A stretch of 35,615 bases of DNA from assembly GCA_044374195.1 (NCBI GenBank), contig JBILOY010000022.1:1-35615 (forward strand), given 5' to 3'. The position numbers and the translations under genes are program-made. This DNA is from CAIKZY01 sp044374195. Lineage in GTDB: Bacteria > Actinomycetota > Actinomycetes > S36-B12. Below, in pieces: positions 18,498 to 27,535 of this stretch. Positions within the stretch are counted from its first letter, which is position 1. Every line of letters begins with the position of its first letter. The notes beneath the pieces were generated by a model. It was not told where the DNA came from. It was given only the letters and a program-made list of their open reading frames with translations, and did no database searches.

Positions 18498-19117
18498 TGA
18501 ACCCCATGAGCATGCTCGATCCGGTCTCGCGCTACATCCTCCCCGAGTTCCGTGAGCGCTCCGCCACCGGCGAGCGCGTGCACAACCCGTACACCAAGCT
18601 CTTCGAGGAGCGCATCATCTTCCTCGGCGTGCAGATCGACGATGCATCCGCTGACGACGTCATGGCCCAACTGCTGTGCCTGGAGTCCATGGATCCCGAT
18701 CGCGACATCCAGATCTACATCAACTCACCCGGTGGCTCGTACACCGCGATGACCGCGATCTACGACACCATGCAGTTCGTCAAGCCGCAGGTGCAGACCG
18801 TGTGCCTCGGACAGGCTGCCTCGGCGGCGTCGGTGCTGCTTGCTGCGGGCACTCCTGGCAAGCGCTTCGCACTGCCGCATGCGCGCGTGCTGATTCATCA
18901 GCCGTACACCGAGGGCGGCGGTCAGGGCTCTGACATCGAGATCCAGGCAAACGAGATCATCCGCATGCGCACCGAGATGGAGGGCATCATCGCCCACCAC
19001 ACCGGCCGCACGGCTGAGCAGGTAGCCAAGGACATCGAGCGCGACAAGATCCTCACTGCCGAGCAGGCCAAGGAGTACGGCATCATCGATGCGGTTATCT
19101 CTTCGCGTAAGGCCTGA
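18497..19117 (+). CDS. clpP2: ATP-dependent Clp protease proteolytic subunit ClpP2
   Basis: This is the second ClpP ring subunit, 206 residues, with the triad S109 (QAASAAS), H134 (LIHQP) and D183, in the same spacing as ClpP1. I took the ATG at 18497 that overlaps the clpP1 stop codon; a GTG one codon earlier is also possible. ClpP1 and ClpP2 form a mixed tetradecamer and receive substrates from ClpX or ClpC. In Streptomyces this protease is reported to degrade the long isoform of sigma-R, which is relevant to the sigR gene in this window. Confidence 0.95.
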   Translation: MNPMSMLDPVSRYILPEFRERSATGERVHNPYTKLFEERIIFLGVQIDDASADDVMAQLLCLESMDPDRDIQIYINSPGGSYTAMTAIYDTMQFVKPQVQTVCLGQAASAASVLLAAGTPGKRFALPHARVLIHQPYTEGGGQGSDIEIQANEIIRMRTEMEGIIAHHTGRTAEQVAKDIERDKILTAEQAKEYGIIDAVISSRKA

Positions 19118-19189
19118 CCTCGTCCGTTTCGCCCTACTTCCTCGGGTGTGTCGCATGGCCCATGACGCGCGATCGACAGGCCCTCACGG

Positions 19190-19222
19190 TACGGTCTAAG
19201 AAGCCCAGTTCCCCCCTGGGCT
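19190..19222 (+). promoter_or_regulatory. clpX leader with possible -10 box and small hairpin
   Basis: TACGGT at 19190-19195 could be a -10 box. AGCCCAG at 19202-19208 pairs with CTGGGCT at 19216-19222 around a 7-base loop, within the 138-base clpP2-clpX gap. The hairpin would lie in the clpX leader and may attenuate read-through from clpP2. There is no T-run. Confidence 0.35.
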
Positions 19223-19255
19223 ATCGGGGCGTCCTCGGGCGCGAAAGGAGCACTT

Positions 19256-20545
19256 GTGGCACGCATCGGCGAGAGTGGCGATCTGCTCAAGTGCTCGTTC
19301 TGCGGAAAGAGCCAGAAGCAGGTCAAGAAGCTCATTGCCGGCCCCGGCGTCTACATCTGCGACGAGTGCATCGACCTCTGCAACGAGATCATCGAGGAAG
19401 AACTCAGCGAGGCCTCTGATGTGCAGTGGGGCGATCTGCCCAAGCCCCGCGAGATCTTCGAGTTCCTCGACCAATACGTCATCGGCCAGAACGTCGCGAA
19501 GAAGGCGATGTCGGTTGCTGTCTACAACCACTACAAGAGGGTCCAGGCCGGCGAGAGCGATCGCCCCAAGGACGACAACATCGAGCTCGCGAAATCCAAC
19601 ATCCTCCTGCTGGGCCCCACCGGCTCGGGCAAGACCCTGCTGGCCCAGACCCTCGCGCGCATGCTCAATGTGCCGTTCGCGATCGCTGATGCCACGGCTC
19701 TGACCGAGGCCGGCTATGTCGGTGAGGATGTCGAGAACATCCTGCTTAAGCTCATCCAGGCCGCTGACTACGACGTCAAGAAGGCCGAGAAGGGCATCAT
19801 CTACATCGATGAGATTGACAAGGTCGCTCGCAAGAGCGAGAACCCGTCGATTACTCGCGATGTCTCCGGCGAGGGCGTGCAGCAGGCGCTGCTGAAGATC
19901 CTCGAGGGCACTACTGCTTCGGTTCCTCCGCAGGGTGGTCGTAAGCATCCGCATCAGGAGTTCATCCAGATCGACACCACCAACGTGCTGTTCATCGTCG
20001 GCGGAGCCTTCTCTGGTCTCGACACGATCATCGAGCAGCGCCTGGGCAAGAAGGCCCTCGGCTTCACCTTCGACATCGTCGATGGCGAGCGCGAGCAAGA
20101 CGAGCGCGACATGACCGACGTCTTCCAGTACGCGATGCCCGAGGATCTCCTGAAGTTCGGCATGATCCCCGAGTTCATCGGCCGACTTCCTGTCTTCACC
20201 GCAGTAGCGAAGCTCGACCGCGAGGCACTTGTGTCGGTGCTCACTGAGCCGAAGAACGCATTGGTCAAGCAGTACCAGCGCCTGTTTGAGATTGATGGTG
20301 TCGAGCTCGAGTTCACCGAGGATTCCCTCGACGAGATTGCCGACCTCGCGCTGCTGCGTGGCACCGGTGCTCGTGGCCTGCGCGCCATCCTCGAAGAGAC
20401 CCTGCTCAACGTCATGTACGACGTCCCGAGCCGCGATGATGTCGCCAAGGTCGTCATCAATGCCGAAGTCGTCAAGCACAACGTGAACCCGACCCTGGTG
20501 GCCCGCGAGGCCCCTCGTCGCGTTCGTGGCGAGAAGACGGCCTAA
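19256..20545 (+). CDS. clpX: ATP-dependent Clp protease ATP-binding subunit ClpX
   Basis: ClpX unfolds tagged substrates and feeds them to ClpP. The 429-residue protein has the N-terminal zinc-binding domain with C13, C16, C35 and C38, Walker A GPTGSGKT at 120-127 and Walker B YIDEID at 183-188. The ClpP-docking loop reads KKALGFTFD. The GTG start at 19256 follows a GAAAGGAG ribosome site. A strong bidirectional terminator closes the gene. The order tig-clpP1-clpP2-clpX is the standard actinobacterial arrangement. Confidence 0.97.
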   Translation: MARIGESGDLLKCSFCGKSQKQVKKLIAGPGVYICDECIDLCNEIIEEELSEASDVQWGDLPKPREIFEFLDQYVIGQNVAKKAMSVAVYNHYKRVQAGESDRPKDDNIELAKSNILLLGPTGSGKTLLAQTLARMLNVPFAIADATALTEAGYVGEDVENILLKLIQAADYDVKKAEKGIIYIDEIDKVARKSENPSITRDVSGEGVQQALLKILEGTTASVPPQGGRKHPHQEFIQIDTTNVLFIVGGAFSGLDTIIEQRLGKKALGFTFDIVDGEREQDERDMTDVFQYAMPEDLLKFGMIPEFIGRLPVFTAVAKLDREALVSVLTEPKNALVKQYQRLFEIDGVELEFTEDSLDEIADLALLRGTGARGLRAILEETLLNVMYDVPSRDDVAKVVINAEVVKHNVNPTLVAREAPRRVRGEKTA

Positions 20546-20560
20546 GCCCAGCCCCCGATC

Positions 20561-20600
20561 ATTACGAAGGCCCGCAGCGAATGCTGCGGGCCTTCGTAAT
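20561..20600. terminator. Bidirectional terminator between clpX and valS
   Basis: A perfect 18-bp stem starts ATTACGAAGGCCCGCAGC, with a 4-base GAAT loop at 20579-20582. It sits between two convergent genes and has no separate T-run, though the outer ATTACG/CGTAAT pairs are AT-rich. Confidence 0.92.
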
Positions 20601-20610
20601 GCTGAGTGAG

Positions 20611-23166
20611 CTACTCGGTCGGTGCGAGCGTGACAGCCACGTCGATCTGCGCGCCCTCGGCGAATGAAAGTTCCGCGATGCGCCCGACAGCCTTGATGTC
20701 ACCCTCGGCCAGTGCCAGTCGTGCAGCGGCAGCGGCAGGTGCGGTGATGACAGCGGAGGAGACCTCGGCCTTCATCGAGGCACCGGCCTCGCTCTTGGCC
20801 TTGCGCACCTGAGTGAGCACGGCAGCGAGATCGGTGATGAGATTAGCGTCAGCGTCCTCGAAGGTCAGGCCTTCAGTGGTCGGCCATGATGAGCGGTGCA
20901 CTGAGCCTTCCTGCCACCATGACCACACCTCTTCGGTGACGAAGGGCAGGAACGGTGCGAACAGCGCGAGCTGAGTCTTGAGCGCTGCAGCGAGAGTTGC
21001 CTTGGCCGATGCGGCCTTCGCCTCGCCCTGCTGGCCGTAGGCGCGTTCCTTCACGAGCTCGACGTAGTCATCGGTGAAGTTCCAAAAGAAGCTTTCGGCA
21101 AGTTCGAGGGCCTTCGCGTAGTTGAAGTCCTCGAATGCCCGCGTGGCCTGCTCGACAGTTGTCGCGAGGCGTGCAAGCAGTGCCTTGTCGACAGCCTCGG
21201 TGATCGCCGCGGGGTTCTCCTGGGCATCAAATCCGAGCACGAACTTGCTGGCATTGAGGATCTTGATCGCCAGGCGGCGTCCGATCTTCATCTGGCCGAC
21301 ATCGAAGGCTGTGTCAGTGCCGGGGCGGCCGGAGGCGGCCCAGTAGCGCACCGCATCAGAGCTGTATTCGTCGAGCAGTGCCATCGGCGTGACGACATTG
21401 CCCTTCGACTTGCTCATCTTCTTGCGGTCGGGGTCGAGGATCCAGCCGGAGATCGCCGCATGCTGCCACGGCAGGCGGTCTTCCTCCAGATCAGCGCGCA
21501 CGACAGTGGAGAACAGCCAGGTGCGGATGATCTCGTGCGCCTGGGGGCGAACGTCCATCGGGAAGACTCGCGAGAACAGATCGGGATCGCGCTCCCAGCC
21601 ACCGGCGATCTGCGGGGTCAGCGAGCTGGTGGCCCAGGTATCCATGACATCGGGATCACCCATGAAGCCGCCGGGCACGCCGCGCTGGGCCTCGGTGAAG
21701 CCCTCGGGCGCATCGGTCGACGGATCAATCGGCAGTGATGCCTCGGACGGAACCATGATCTGGTCGTACATCGGGTTGCCAGCCTCATCGAGTCGGTACC
21801 AGACCGGGATCGGAACGCCGAAGAAGCGCTGACGCGAGACGAGCCAGTCGCCGTTGAGGCCTTCGACCCAGTTCTCGTAGCGCACCTGCATGTGAGCCGG
21901 ATGCCAGATGATCTGGCGACCGCGCTCGAGAAGTTCATCGCGCAGCTGCGGGTTGCGCCCTCCATTAGTGAGGTACCACTGGCGAGTCGTGACGATCTCG
22001 AGTGGCTTATCGCCCTTCTCGAAGAACTTCACCGGGTGGGTGATCGGCTTGGGCTCGCCGACCATGGCGCCGCTGGTCGACAAGATCTCGACCATGCGCT
22101 CCTTGGCGGTGTGGCTGGTTGCGCCCTTGATGGTCTCGTAGTTCGTGACGCCCTCAGGCGTGGTGATCCACTCGGGAACGTCAGGAAGGATGCGGCCGTC
22201 CCAGCCGATGATCGGGCGGGTCGGCAGCTGGAGCTCGCGCCACCAGGTGACGTCAGTGAGATCACCGAACGTACAGATCATCGCGATGCCGGAGCCCTTC
22301 TCCGGATCGGCGAGGGTGTGTGCGAGCACCGGTACCTCGACGCCGAAGGCAGGAGTGGTCACCGTGGTGCCGAACAGTGGCTGGTAGCGCTCATCATCGG
22401 GGTGTGCCACGAGTGCGACGCAGGCCGCCAGCAGCTCAGGGCGCGTGGTCTCGATGAAGATGACCTTCGATGCGTCAGCAGTCGTCGGGAATCCGATGCG
22501 GTGATACGCGCCGGGGCGCTCGCGGTCTTCCAGCTCTGCCTGGGCGACAGCGGTCTTGAAGGTGACATCCCACAGGGTCGGTGCCTCGGACTGGTACGCC
22601 TCGCCGCGCGAGAGATTGCGCAGGAAAGCCAGCTGGCTCACGCGCTGGGCATTGGCATCAATGGTCTGGTAGGTCTGCGACCAGTCGATCGACAGGCCCA
22701 TGCGACGCCACAGTTCCTCGAAGACAACCTCGTCCTCGACCGTGAGCTTCTCGCACAGTTCGACGAAGTTCTTGCGTGAGATCGGGATCTGCTGCTTCGC
22801 ATCGGGCTCTGCGGGGGGAGTGAAGTCGGGGTCGTACGGAAGGCTCGGATCGCAGCGCACGCCGAAGTAGTTCTGCACCCGGCGCTCGGTAGGCAGCCCG
22901 TTGTCGTCCCAGCCCATCGGGTAGAACACTTCGAAGCCGCGCATGCGCTTGTAACGGGCCATGCAATCGGTGTGCGTGTACGAGAACACATGGCCGACGT
23001 GCAGCGAGCCGCTGACGGTGGGCGGCGGGGTATCGATGGAGAACACCTGCTCGCGAGTCTTGCTGCGGTCGAAGCGGTAGGTGCCCTGCTCCTCCCAAGC
23101 AGCAGCCCAAGTGGCCTCCACGCCATCAAGGGTCGGCTTCTCGGGCAGTCGCGCACTCGTACTCAT
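20611..23166 (-). CDS. valS: Valyl-tRNA synthetase
   Basis: This class I synthetase charges tRNA-Val. The 851-residue protein has HVGH at 56-59 (HIGH motif), an editing CP1 domain (about 185-370) and KMSKS at 583-587. The C-terminal part carries the anticodon-binding domain. The TPPPTVSGSLHVGHVFSYTHTD segment is the form found in Streptomyces-type ValS. The ATG at 23166 has a leaderless-type -10 box seven bases before it. valS follows clpX here in convergent orientation; it is near clpX in M. tuberculosis as well. Confidence 0.97.
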   Translation of the reverse strand: MSTSARLPEKPTLDGVEATWAAAWEEQGTYRFDRSKTREQVFSIDTPPPTVSGSLHVGHVFSYTHTDCMARYKRMRGFEVFYPMGWDDNGLPTERRVQNYFGVRCDPSLPYDPDFTPPAEPDAKQQIPISRKNFVELCEKLTVEDEVVFEELWRRMGLSIDWSQTYQTIDANAQRVSQLAFLRNLSRGEAYQSEAPTLWDVTFKTAVAQAELEDRERPGAYHRIGFPTTADASKVIFIETTRPELLAACVALVAHPDDERYQPLFGTTVTTPAFGVEVPVLAHTLADPEKGSGIAMICTFGDLTDVTWWRELQLPTRPIIGWDGRILPDVPEWITTPEGVTNYETIKGATSHTAKERMVEILSTSGAMVGEPKPITHPVKFFEKGDKPLEIVTTRQWYLTNGGRNPQLRDELLERGRQIIWHPAHMQVRYENWVEGLNGDWLVSRQRFFGVPIPVWYRLDEAGNPMYDQIMVPSEASLPIDPSTDAPEGFTEAQRGVPGGFMGDPDVMDTWATSSLTPQIAGGWERDPDLFSRVFPMDVRPQAHEIIRTWLFSTVVRADLEEDRLPWQHAAISGWILDPDRKKMSKSKGNVVTPMALLDEYSSDAVRYWAASGRPGTDTAFDVGQMKIGRRLAIKILNASKFVLGFDAQENPAAITEAVDKALLARLATTVEQATRAFEDFNYAKALELAESFFWNFTDDYVELVKERAYGQQGEAKAASAKATLAAALKTQLALFAPFLPFVTEEVWSWWQEGSVHRSSWPTTEGLTFEDADANLITDLAAVLTQVRKAKSEAGASMKAEVSSAVITAPAAAAARLALAEGDIKAVGRIAELSFAEGAQIDVAVTLAPTE

Positions 23167-23173
23167 GGGGGAA

Positions 23174-23179
23174 ATCCTA
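23174..23179 (-). promoter_or_regulatory. -10 box TAGGAT of valS, leaderless type
   Basis: On the minus strand TAGGAT is followed by TTCCCCC and the ATG at 23166. No Shine-Dalgarno sequence can fit, so the valS mRNA is predicted to be leaderless. Confidence 0.62.
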
Positions 23180-23247
23180 TTGACGACGCGAGGGGTCCAT
23201 TTACGCAGGAGAGCCCGCCCGAGCCTCCCTCATGGTGGGATGTCGAC

Positions 23248-24756
23248 ATGATCACCGACTCCGCGACTGTCGTCATCATCGGAAGCGGAATGGGCGGAGG
23301 CACCCTGGCCTGGGGCTTGGCCCGTCGGGGGATCGGCGTGCTCGTGGTGGAGCGAGGCGAGTACCTGCCCCGCGAGCCCCAGAACTGGTCGCCGCAGGCA
23401 GTGTTCGTTGAGAAGCGCTACAAGCCCTCGGAGACCTGGGTCAATGACGCCGACGACAGCGAGTTCGGCCCGGGCGTGCACTACGTGGTTGGCGGCAATA
23501 CGAAGGTCTACGGCTCGAGTTTGCCGAGATTCCGTGAGCGTGACTTCGAAGAGACGGTGTATCCGAACGGAGTCTCGCCCGCCTGGCCCTTCCGTTACGC
23601 CGACATCGAGCCGTACTACTCGCAGGTCGAGGCACTGTTCAAGGTGCACGGCACGACGGGCGAGGACCCGACCGAGCCGTGGCGCAGTCAGCCGTACCCG
23701 TATCCCGCGTTAGCGCAGGAGGCCTATATAGAAGAGACGATGATGCGCCTGCAGGCGCAGGGCCTACATCCGGCGCCGACCGCGATCGGCGTCGACCTGC
23801 AGCCCGGCGGCTCGTGCATCCGATGCAGCACCTGCGATGGCTTCCCGTGTCGACTTGGCGCGAAGTCCGACGCCGAGACCTGCGCTCTCGGCCCGGCCCT
23901 CATGACCGGCCACGTGCGTTTGCTCACTGGCGTGCGCATCACCGAACTCGAGACTGACGGCAGTGATCGTGTCGTGCGTGCAGTGGGGGAGAAGGACGGC
24001 GAGCGAGTCGAGCTCACCGGAAACTCATTCGTGGTGTCAGCCGGTGCGGCGAACTCCGCGGCCCTGTTGCTGCGCAGTCAAAGTGAGCGCTTCCCCGATG
24101 GGCTCTCGAATGGCACCGGGCTTGTCGGTCGCAACTTCATGATGCATAACAACACCCACATCGCCGCGATCGATCCGCGCCGCAAAAACGACGTCGTGTT
24201 CCAGAAGACGTTCGCCATGAACGACTATTACGACGATCTGGGAGATGGGTTCCCGGGCGGCACGATCCAGATGATCGGCAAGGTGCAGGCATCGATGATG
24301 AAGACTCATGCCAAGAATGCGCCGCTCATCATGCTCAAGCGGATGGCCGAGCGCAGCCTGGAATTCTTGGTGATGACAGAGGACACTCCTGCGCCGCACA
24401 ACCGGATCAGCGTCGGCAGCGATGGCCGCATCCGCGTGGCGTGGAACCGCACGAACTACGACCGTCATGAGCTGCTGCTCGACAAGGCCACCAAGGCCTT
24501 CCGTAAGGCCGGCTATGTGGGGCTCTTCCAGCAGCGCTTCACGATCGACATGAACAGTCATATGTGCGGCACCGTGGTGGGAGGCACCGACTCGGCCTCG
24601 AGCGTGCTCGACCCGTGGTGCCGCTCGCACGAGGTACGAAACCTGCTCGTGGTCGATTCCGCCTTCTTCCCGTCGTCGGCAGCTCAGAACCCGGCGCTGA
24701 CCATCGGGGCCCAGGCCCTGCGAGTGGCGGCCGAGACCGACTGGGCGGCGATCTAG
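23248..24756 (+). CDS. GMC family FAD-dependent oxidoreductase
   Basis: The 502-residue flavoprotein begins with the FAD-binding motif GSGMGGG at 12-18 and an E at the end of the second strand (VVERGEY). The C-terminal GMC domain ends SHMCGTVVGGTD..AQNPALTIGAQALR, with the histidine/asparagine region of the active site. Members oxidise alcohols or sugars; the substrate is not predictable. A cysteine-rich insert C190-x2-C193-x2-C196-x4-C201 with C212 is notable. The start ATG at 23248 follows GGTGGGA by 7 bases; the frame is open back to 22972, but that part overlaps divergent valS. No signal peptide is seen. Confidence 0.87.
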   Translation: MITDSATVVIIGSGMGGGTLAWGLARRGIGVLVVERGEYLPREPQNWSPQAVFVEKRYKPSETWVNDADDSEFGPGVHYVVGGNTKVYGSSLPRFRERDFEETVYPNGVSPAWPFRYADIEPYYSQVEALFKVHGTTGEDPTEPWRSQPYPYPALAQEAYIEETMMRLQAQGLHPAPTAIGVDLQPGGSCIRCSTCDGFPCRLGAKSDAETCALGPALMTGHVRLLTGVRITELETDGSDRVVRAVGEKDGERVELTGNSFVVSAGAANSAALLLRSQSERFPDGLSNGTGLVGRNFMMHNNTHIAAIDPRRKNDVVFQKTFAMNDYYDDLGDGFPGGTIQMIGKVQASMMKTHAKNAPLIMLKRMAERSLEFLVMTEDTPAPHNRISVGSDGRIRVAWNRTNYDRHELLLDKATKAFRKAGYVGLFQQRFTIDMNSHMCGTVVGGTDSASSVLDPWCRSHEVRNLLVVDSAFFPSSAAQNPALTIGAQALRVAAETDWAAI

Positions 24757-24781
24757 CTCCTTGGCTTAGTCCGTACGCACA

Positions 24782-24812
24782 CAAGGCCCCCTCCACGAGT
24801 GAGGGGGCCTTG
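24782..24812. terminator. Bidirectional terminator between GMC gene and the 55-residue ORF
   Basis: CAAGGCCCCCTC pairs with GAGGGGGCCTTG (12 bp) around a 7-base loop CACGAGT. The inner 11-bp stem is identical to the terminator at 15978-16002, with a different loop. It lies between convergent genes. Confidence 0.85.
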
Positions 24813-24850
24813 CTATGTGGATTCGTGCGGCGAGTGCCGCGGGGAACCGG

Positions 24851-25018
24851 TTAGAGGCTGCGGGCGAAGATCGCGTCGATCTCGGCCAGATCAGCGGGGG
24901 ACACCGCGAGTGTGCGCTGTCGATCCCATTCCCGGTGAATCTGCTGACGGCGAGCGCCTTCGGTATCGAGGGGCTGGCGGTCGAACATGGTGGAAAACAC
25001 CTTGGCCAACGTGTTCAT
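24851..25018 (-). CDS. Small hypothetical protein, 55 residues
   Basis: Reading the minus strand gives MNTLAKVFSTMFDRQPL, then a charged helix (about 20-38, rich in R, Q and E) and a C-terminal SPADLAEIDAIFARSL, 55 residues ending in TAA. An AGGAG ribosome site lies 9 bases before the ATG, and the bidirectional terminator follows the stop by 38 bases. These flanks and the amphipathic composition make it a credible gene. No signal peptide or membrane segment is present. I do not recognise a family. Confidence 0.65.
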   Translation of the reverse strand: MNTLAKVFSTMFDRQPLDTEGARRQQIHREWDRQRTLAVSPADLAEIDAIFARSL

Positions 25019-25106
25019 GGAGGATCACTCCTAATCGTTGCTTCATGGATGGATATTCGGTTGTGTGTTGAGGGGGTCGCCCTCGCCACATAACAATTGT
25101 GCATCA

Positions 25107-25126
25107 TTTTGCGGCATGACGCAAAA
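25107..25126. promoter_or_regulatory. Inverted repeat TTTTGCG-N6-CGCAAAA, possible operator
   Basis: Perfect 7-bp arms flank GCATGA in the 225-base gap between the divergent 55-residue gene and fbiC. A further TTGCG half-site follows at 25130-25134. The arms and spacing suit a dimeric repressor rather than a terminator. The regulator is unknown. Confidence 0.45.
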
Positions 25127-25243
25127 TCTTGCGTAGTTCTGTCGGAGACATCACATGCCCGATGTCGGGCCAGAAATCTGCTGAACATTGAGGTGTGCCA
25201 CGATGACCAGGCACGCTTGAAGCCTCACGGGAAGGGAAGGCGC

Positions 25244-27535
25244 ATGTATCGGCACATCACCTTCTCGCCGAAGGTCTTCATTCCCCTCACGATGCTCTGC
25301 CGCGATAAGTGCGGTTACTGCACCTTTGCCCAGGCCCCGGCCCATCTGCCGGCCCCCTTCCTGTCGCCCGAGGAGGTCCTCGAGATCGCCCGAGCGGGTG
25401 CCGCCGCCGGCTGTCATGAGGCCCTGTTCACCCTGGGTGAGGCCCCCGAGGCCCGCTACGAGTTGGCGGCTCAGTGGCTGGCTGAGCGCGGATACTCCTC
25501 CACGGTCGAGTACCTCGCCGCCGTGTGCCAGTTGGTTCTCGACGAGACGGGCCTGCTGCCCCACGCCAATGCCGGTGCCCTCAGCAAGGACGATCTCGCG
25601 CTGCTGCGCCGGGTCTCACCGAGCCAGGGGATGATGATCGAGTCGCTCAACCCCGATCTCGTCGCGCACCGCGGCGCCCCCGACAAGACCCCCGAACGTC
25701 GCCTCGCCACCCTGCGCTGGGCCGGTGAGCTCGCGATCCCGTTCACTACGGGCATCTTGATCGGCATCGGGGAGTCGAAGCAGGATCGCATCGACGCATT
25801 GCAGGCCATCGCCGACTCGCACCGGGAGTTCGGGCACGTGCAGGAAGTGATCGTCCAGAACTTCGTGCCCAAGCAGGGCACGCTGATGCGCAATGAACCG
25901 GCCTGCTCGATCGACGAACTACTCGAGACCATCCGCATTTCGCGCGAGATCCTGCCCGCCGATATTCATCTGCAGGCGCCGCCGAATCTCGTTGACGACC
26001 CAGGGCTGCTGATCGATGCCGGTATCGATGATTTCGGGGGAGTCTCACCGGTCACCCTCGATCACGTGAACCCCGAGCGCCCGTGGCCTGAGATCGAGTC
26101 ACTGCGCGCAATCGCCGAGTCGCGGGGCAAGGCGCTTGTGCCACGACTGACGATTCATCCCGAGTTCGCGTCGAACCCGCGAAAGTGGCTTGACGACAAC
26201 GTGCGCTTCGCCGTTCTCGACCGCTCCGATGCTGCATCCTTCGCTCGCGATGATGTTGGCGCGACCTTCCCGGAGAAGCATGAGGCCGCGGCCAATGTCG
26301 GCACTGGCGCTGAGGTCATTCAGGTCGGCCGCCGCTCGACCGCCTGGTACTCCGGTTCCGATCGCCTTCCGCCACTCCTCATCCCGGCCCCGGCAAAGGC
26401 CGAAGGCGCGGTGCGCGAGGTTCTTGAGGGTGTACGCGCAGGTCAAGTGCCTGACGTCGACCAGCTCGAGACTCTCTTCCGTGCGCGTGGCACCGAGGTT
26501 GCTGCCATCGCGCAGTTCGCCGACGAACTACGCAGAGCCGTGAATGGCGACGAAGTCACCTTCGTGCGCAATCGCAACATCAACTACACGAATGTCTGCA
26601 CATTCAAGTGTGCCTTCTGCGGTTTCTCCAAGGGCCCGATGTCGCTGAACCTGCGCGGCAAGCCGTACCTACTCACCAATGACGAGATCGCCGATCGCGT
26701 GCGCGAGGCTGATTCACTCGGAGCTACCGAGGTGTGCCTGCAAGGCGGCATTCACCCCGACTTCGATGGTGAGTACTACCTCGATGTGTGCCGCGCGGTG
26801 AAGGCCGCTGTCCCTGATATTCACGTGCACGGCTTCACGGCACTTGAGGTGACCGAGGGCGCGCGTCGGCTTCGCGAGCCGCTGCCTGAGTACCTCATTC
26901 GACTTCGTGAAGCAGGTCTACGGTCACTGCCCGGCACTGCGGCAGAGATCCTCGACGACTCCATCCGCGAGATCATCTGCCCCGACAAGATCACCACGAG
27001 TGAGTGGCTCGACTGCCACGAGATGGCGCATGGCGTGGGCCTACGCTCCAATGTCACGATCATGTTCGGCAGCGTTGAGAGCCCGCGGCATTGGGCCAAG
27101 CACATTGTTCGCACCCGTGAGGTTCAGTCACGAACCGGCGGTTTCACCGAGTTCGTGCCGCTGCCCTTCGTGCACATGGCCGCTCCGATCTACCTCAAGC
27201 GTCGAGCCCGCCGCGGACCAACCTGGCGCGAGGTCGTGCTCATGCATGCGGTGGGTCGCATTGGCTACCACGGTTCGATCGACAACATCCAGGCTTCGTG
27301 GGTCAAGCTCGGCGTCAGCGGTGCGCAGCAGTTGCTGCAGGCCGGCGTCAATGATCTCGGCGGCACGTTGATGGACGAGAACATCTCGCGAGCTGCAGGT
27401 GCGACTCACGGCCAGGGCATCACGGCCGAGGAATTCCGTGCGGTAGTCGAGCCGATCGGTCGCACGCTGCGCGAACGCACCACCCTCTACGGAGTTCCGG
27501 CCAAGCGCACCGCCCTCGCAGCGCTTGCACCGTAA
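25244..27535 (+). CDS. fbiC: FO synthase, fused CofG-CofH (FbiC), without the usual N-terminal extension
   Basis: FbiC makes 7,8-didemethyl-8-hydroxy-5-deazariboflavin, the chromophore of coenzyme F420, from tyrosine and a flavin precursor using two radical-SAM domains. The CofG cluster motif is C19-x3-C23-x2-C26 and the CofH motif is C452-x3-C456-x2-C459. ATG at 25244 is chosen for its GGGAAGGGAAGG ribosome site; the frame extends back to 25097 but adds no family-like sequence. At 763 residues it lacks the roughly 75-residue leader that precedes CofG in mycobacterial FbiC as I recall it. Its TAA stop overlaps the P450 start (TAATG), so the two are translationally coupled. Confidence 0.93.
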   Translation: MYRHITFSPKVFIPLTMLCRDKCGYCTFAQAPAHLPAPFLSPEEVLEIARAGAAAGCHEALFTLGEAPEARYELAAQWLAERGYSSTVEYLAAVCQLVLDETGLLPHANAGALSKDDLALLRRVSPSQGMMIESLNPDLVAHRGAPDKTPERRLATLRWAGELAIPFTTGILIGIGESKQDRIDALQAIADSHREFGHVQEVIVQNFVPKQGTLMRNEPACSIDELLETIRISREILPADIHLQAPPNLVDDPGLLIDAGIDDFGGVSPVTLDHVNPERPWPEIESLRAIAESRGKALVPRLTIHPEFASNPRKWLDDNVRFAVLDRSDAASFARDDVGATFPEKHEAAANVGTGAEVIQVGRRSTAWYSGSDRLPPLLIPAPAKAEGAVREVLEGVRAGQVPDVDQLETLFRARGTEVAAIAQFADELRRAVNGDEVTFVRNRNINYTNVCTFKCAFCGFSKGPMSLNLRGKPYLLTNDEIADRVREADSLGATEVCLQGGIHPDFDGEYYLDVCRAVKAAVPDIHVHGFTALEVTEGARRLREPLPEYLIRLREAGLRSLPGTAAEILDDSIREIICPDKITTSEWLDCHEMAHGVGLRSNVTIMFGSVESPRHWAKHIVRTREVQSRTGGFTEFVPLPFVHMAAPIYLKRRARRGPTWREVVLMHAVGRIGYHGSIDNIQASWVKLGVSGAQQLLQAGVNDLGGTLMDENISRAAGATHGQGITAEEFRAVVEPIGRTLRERTTLYGVPAKRTALAALAP

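Noticed and set aside
22972..23247. Longer N-terminus for the GMC oxidoreductase
   Set aside because: The extra 92 residues overlap divergent valS and its promoter, and resemble no family sequence; FAD motif starts right after 23248.
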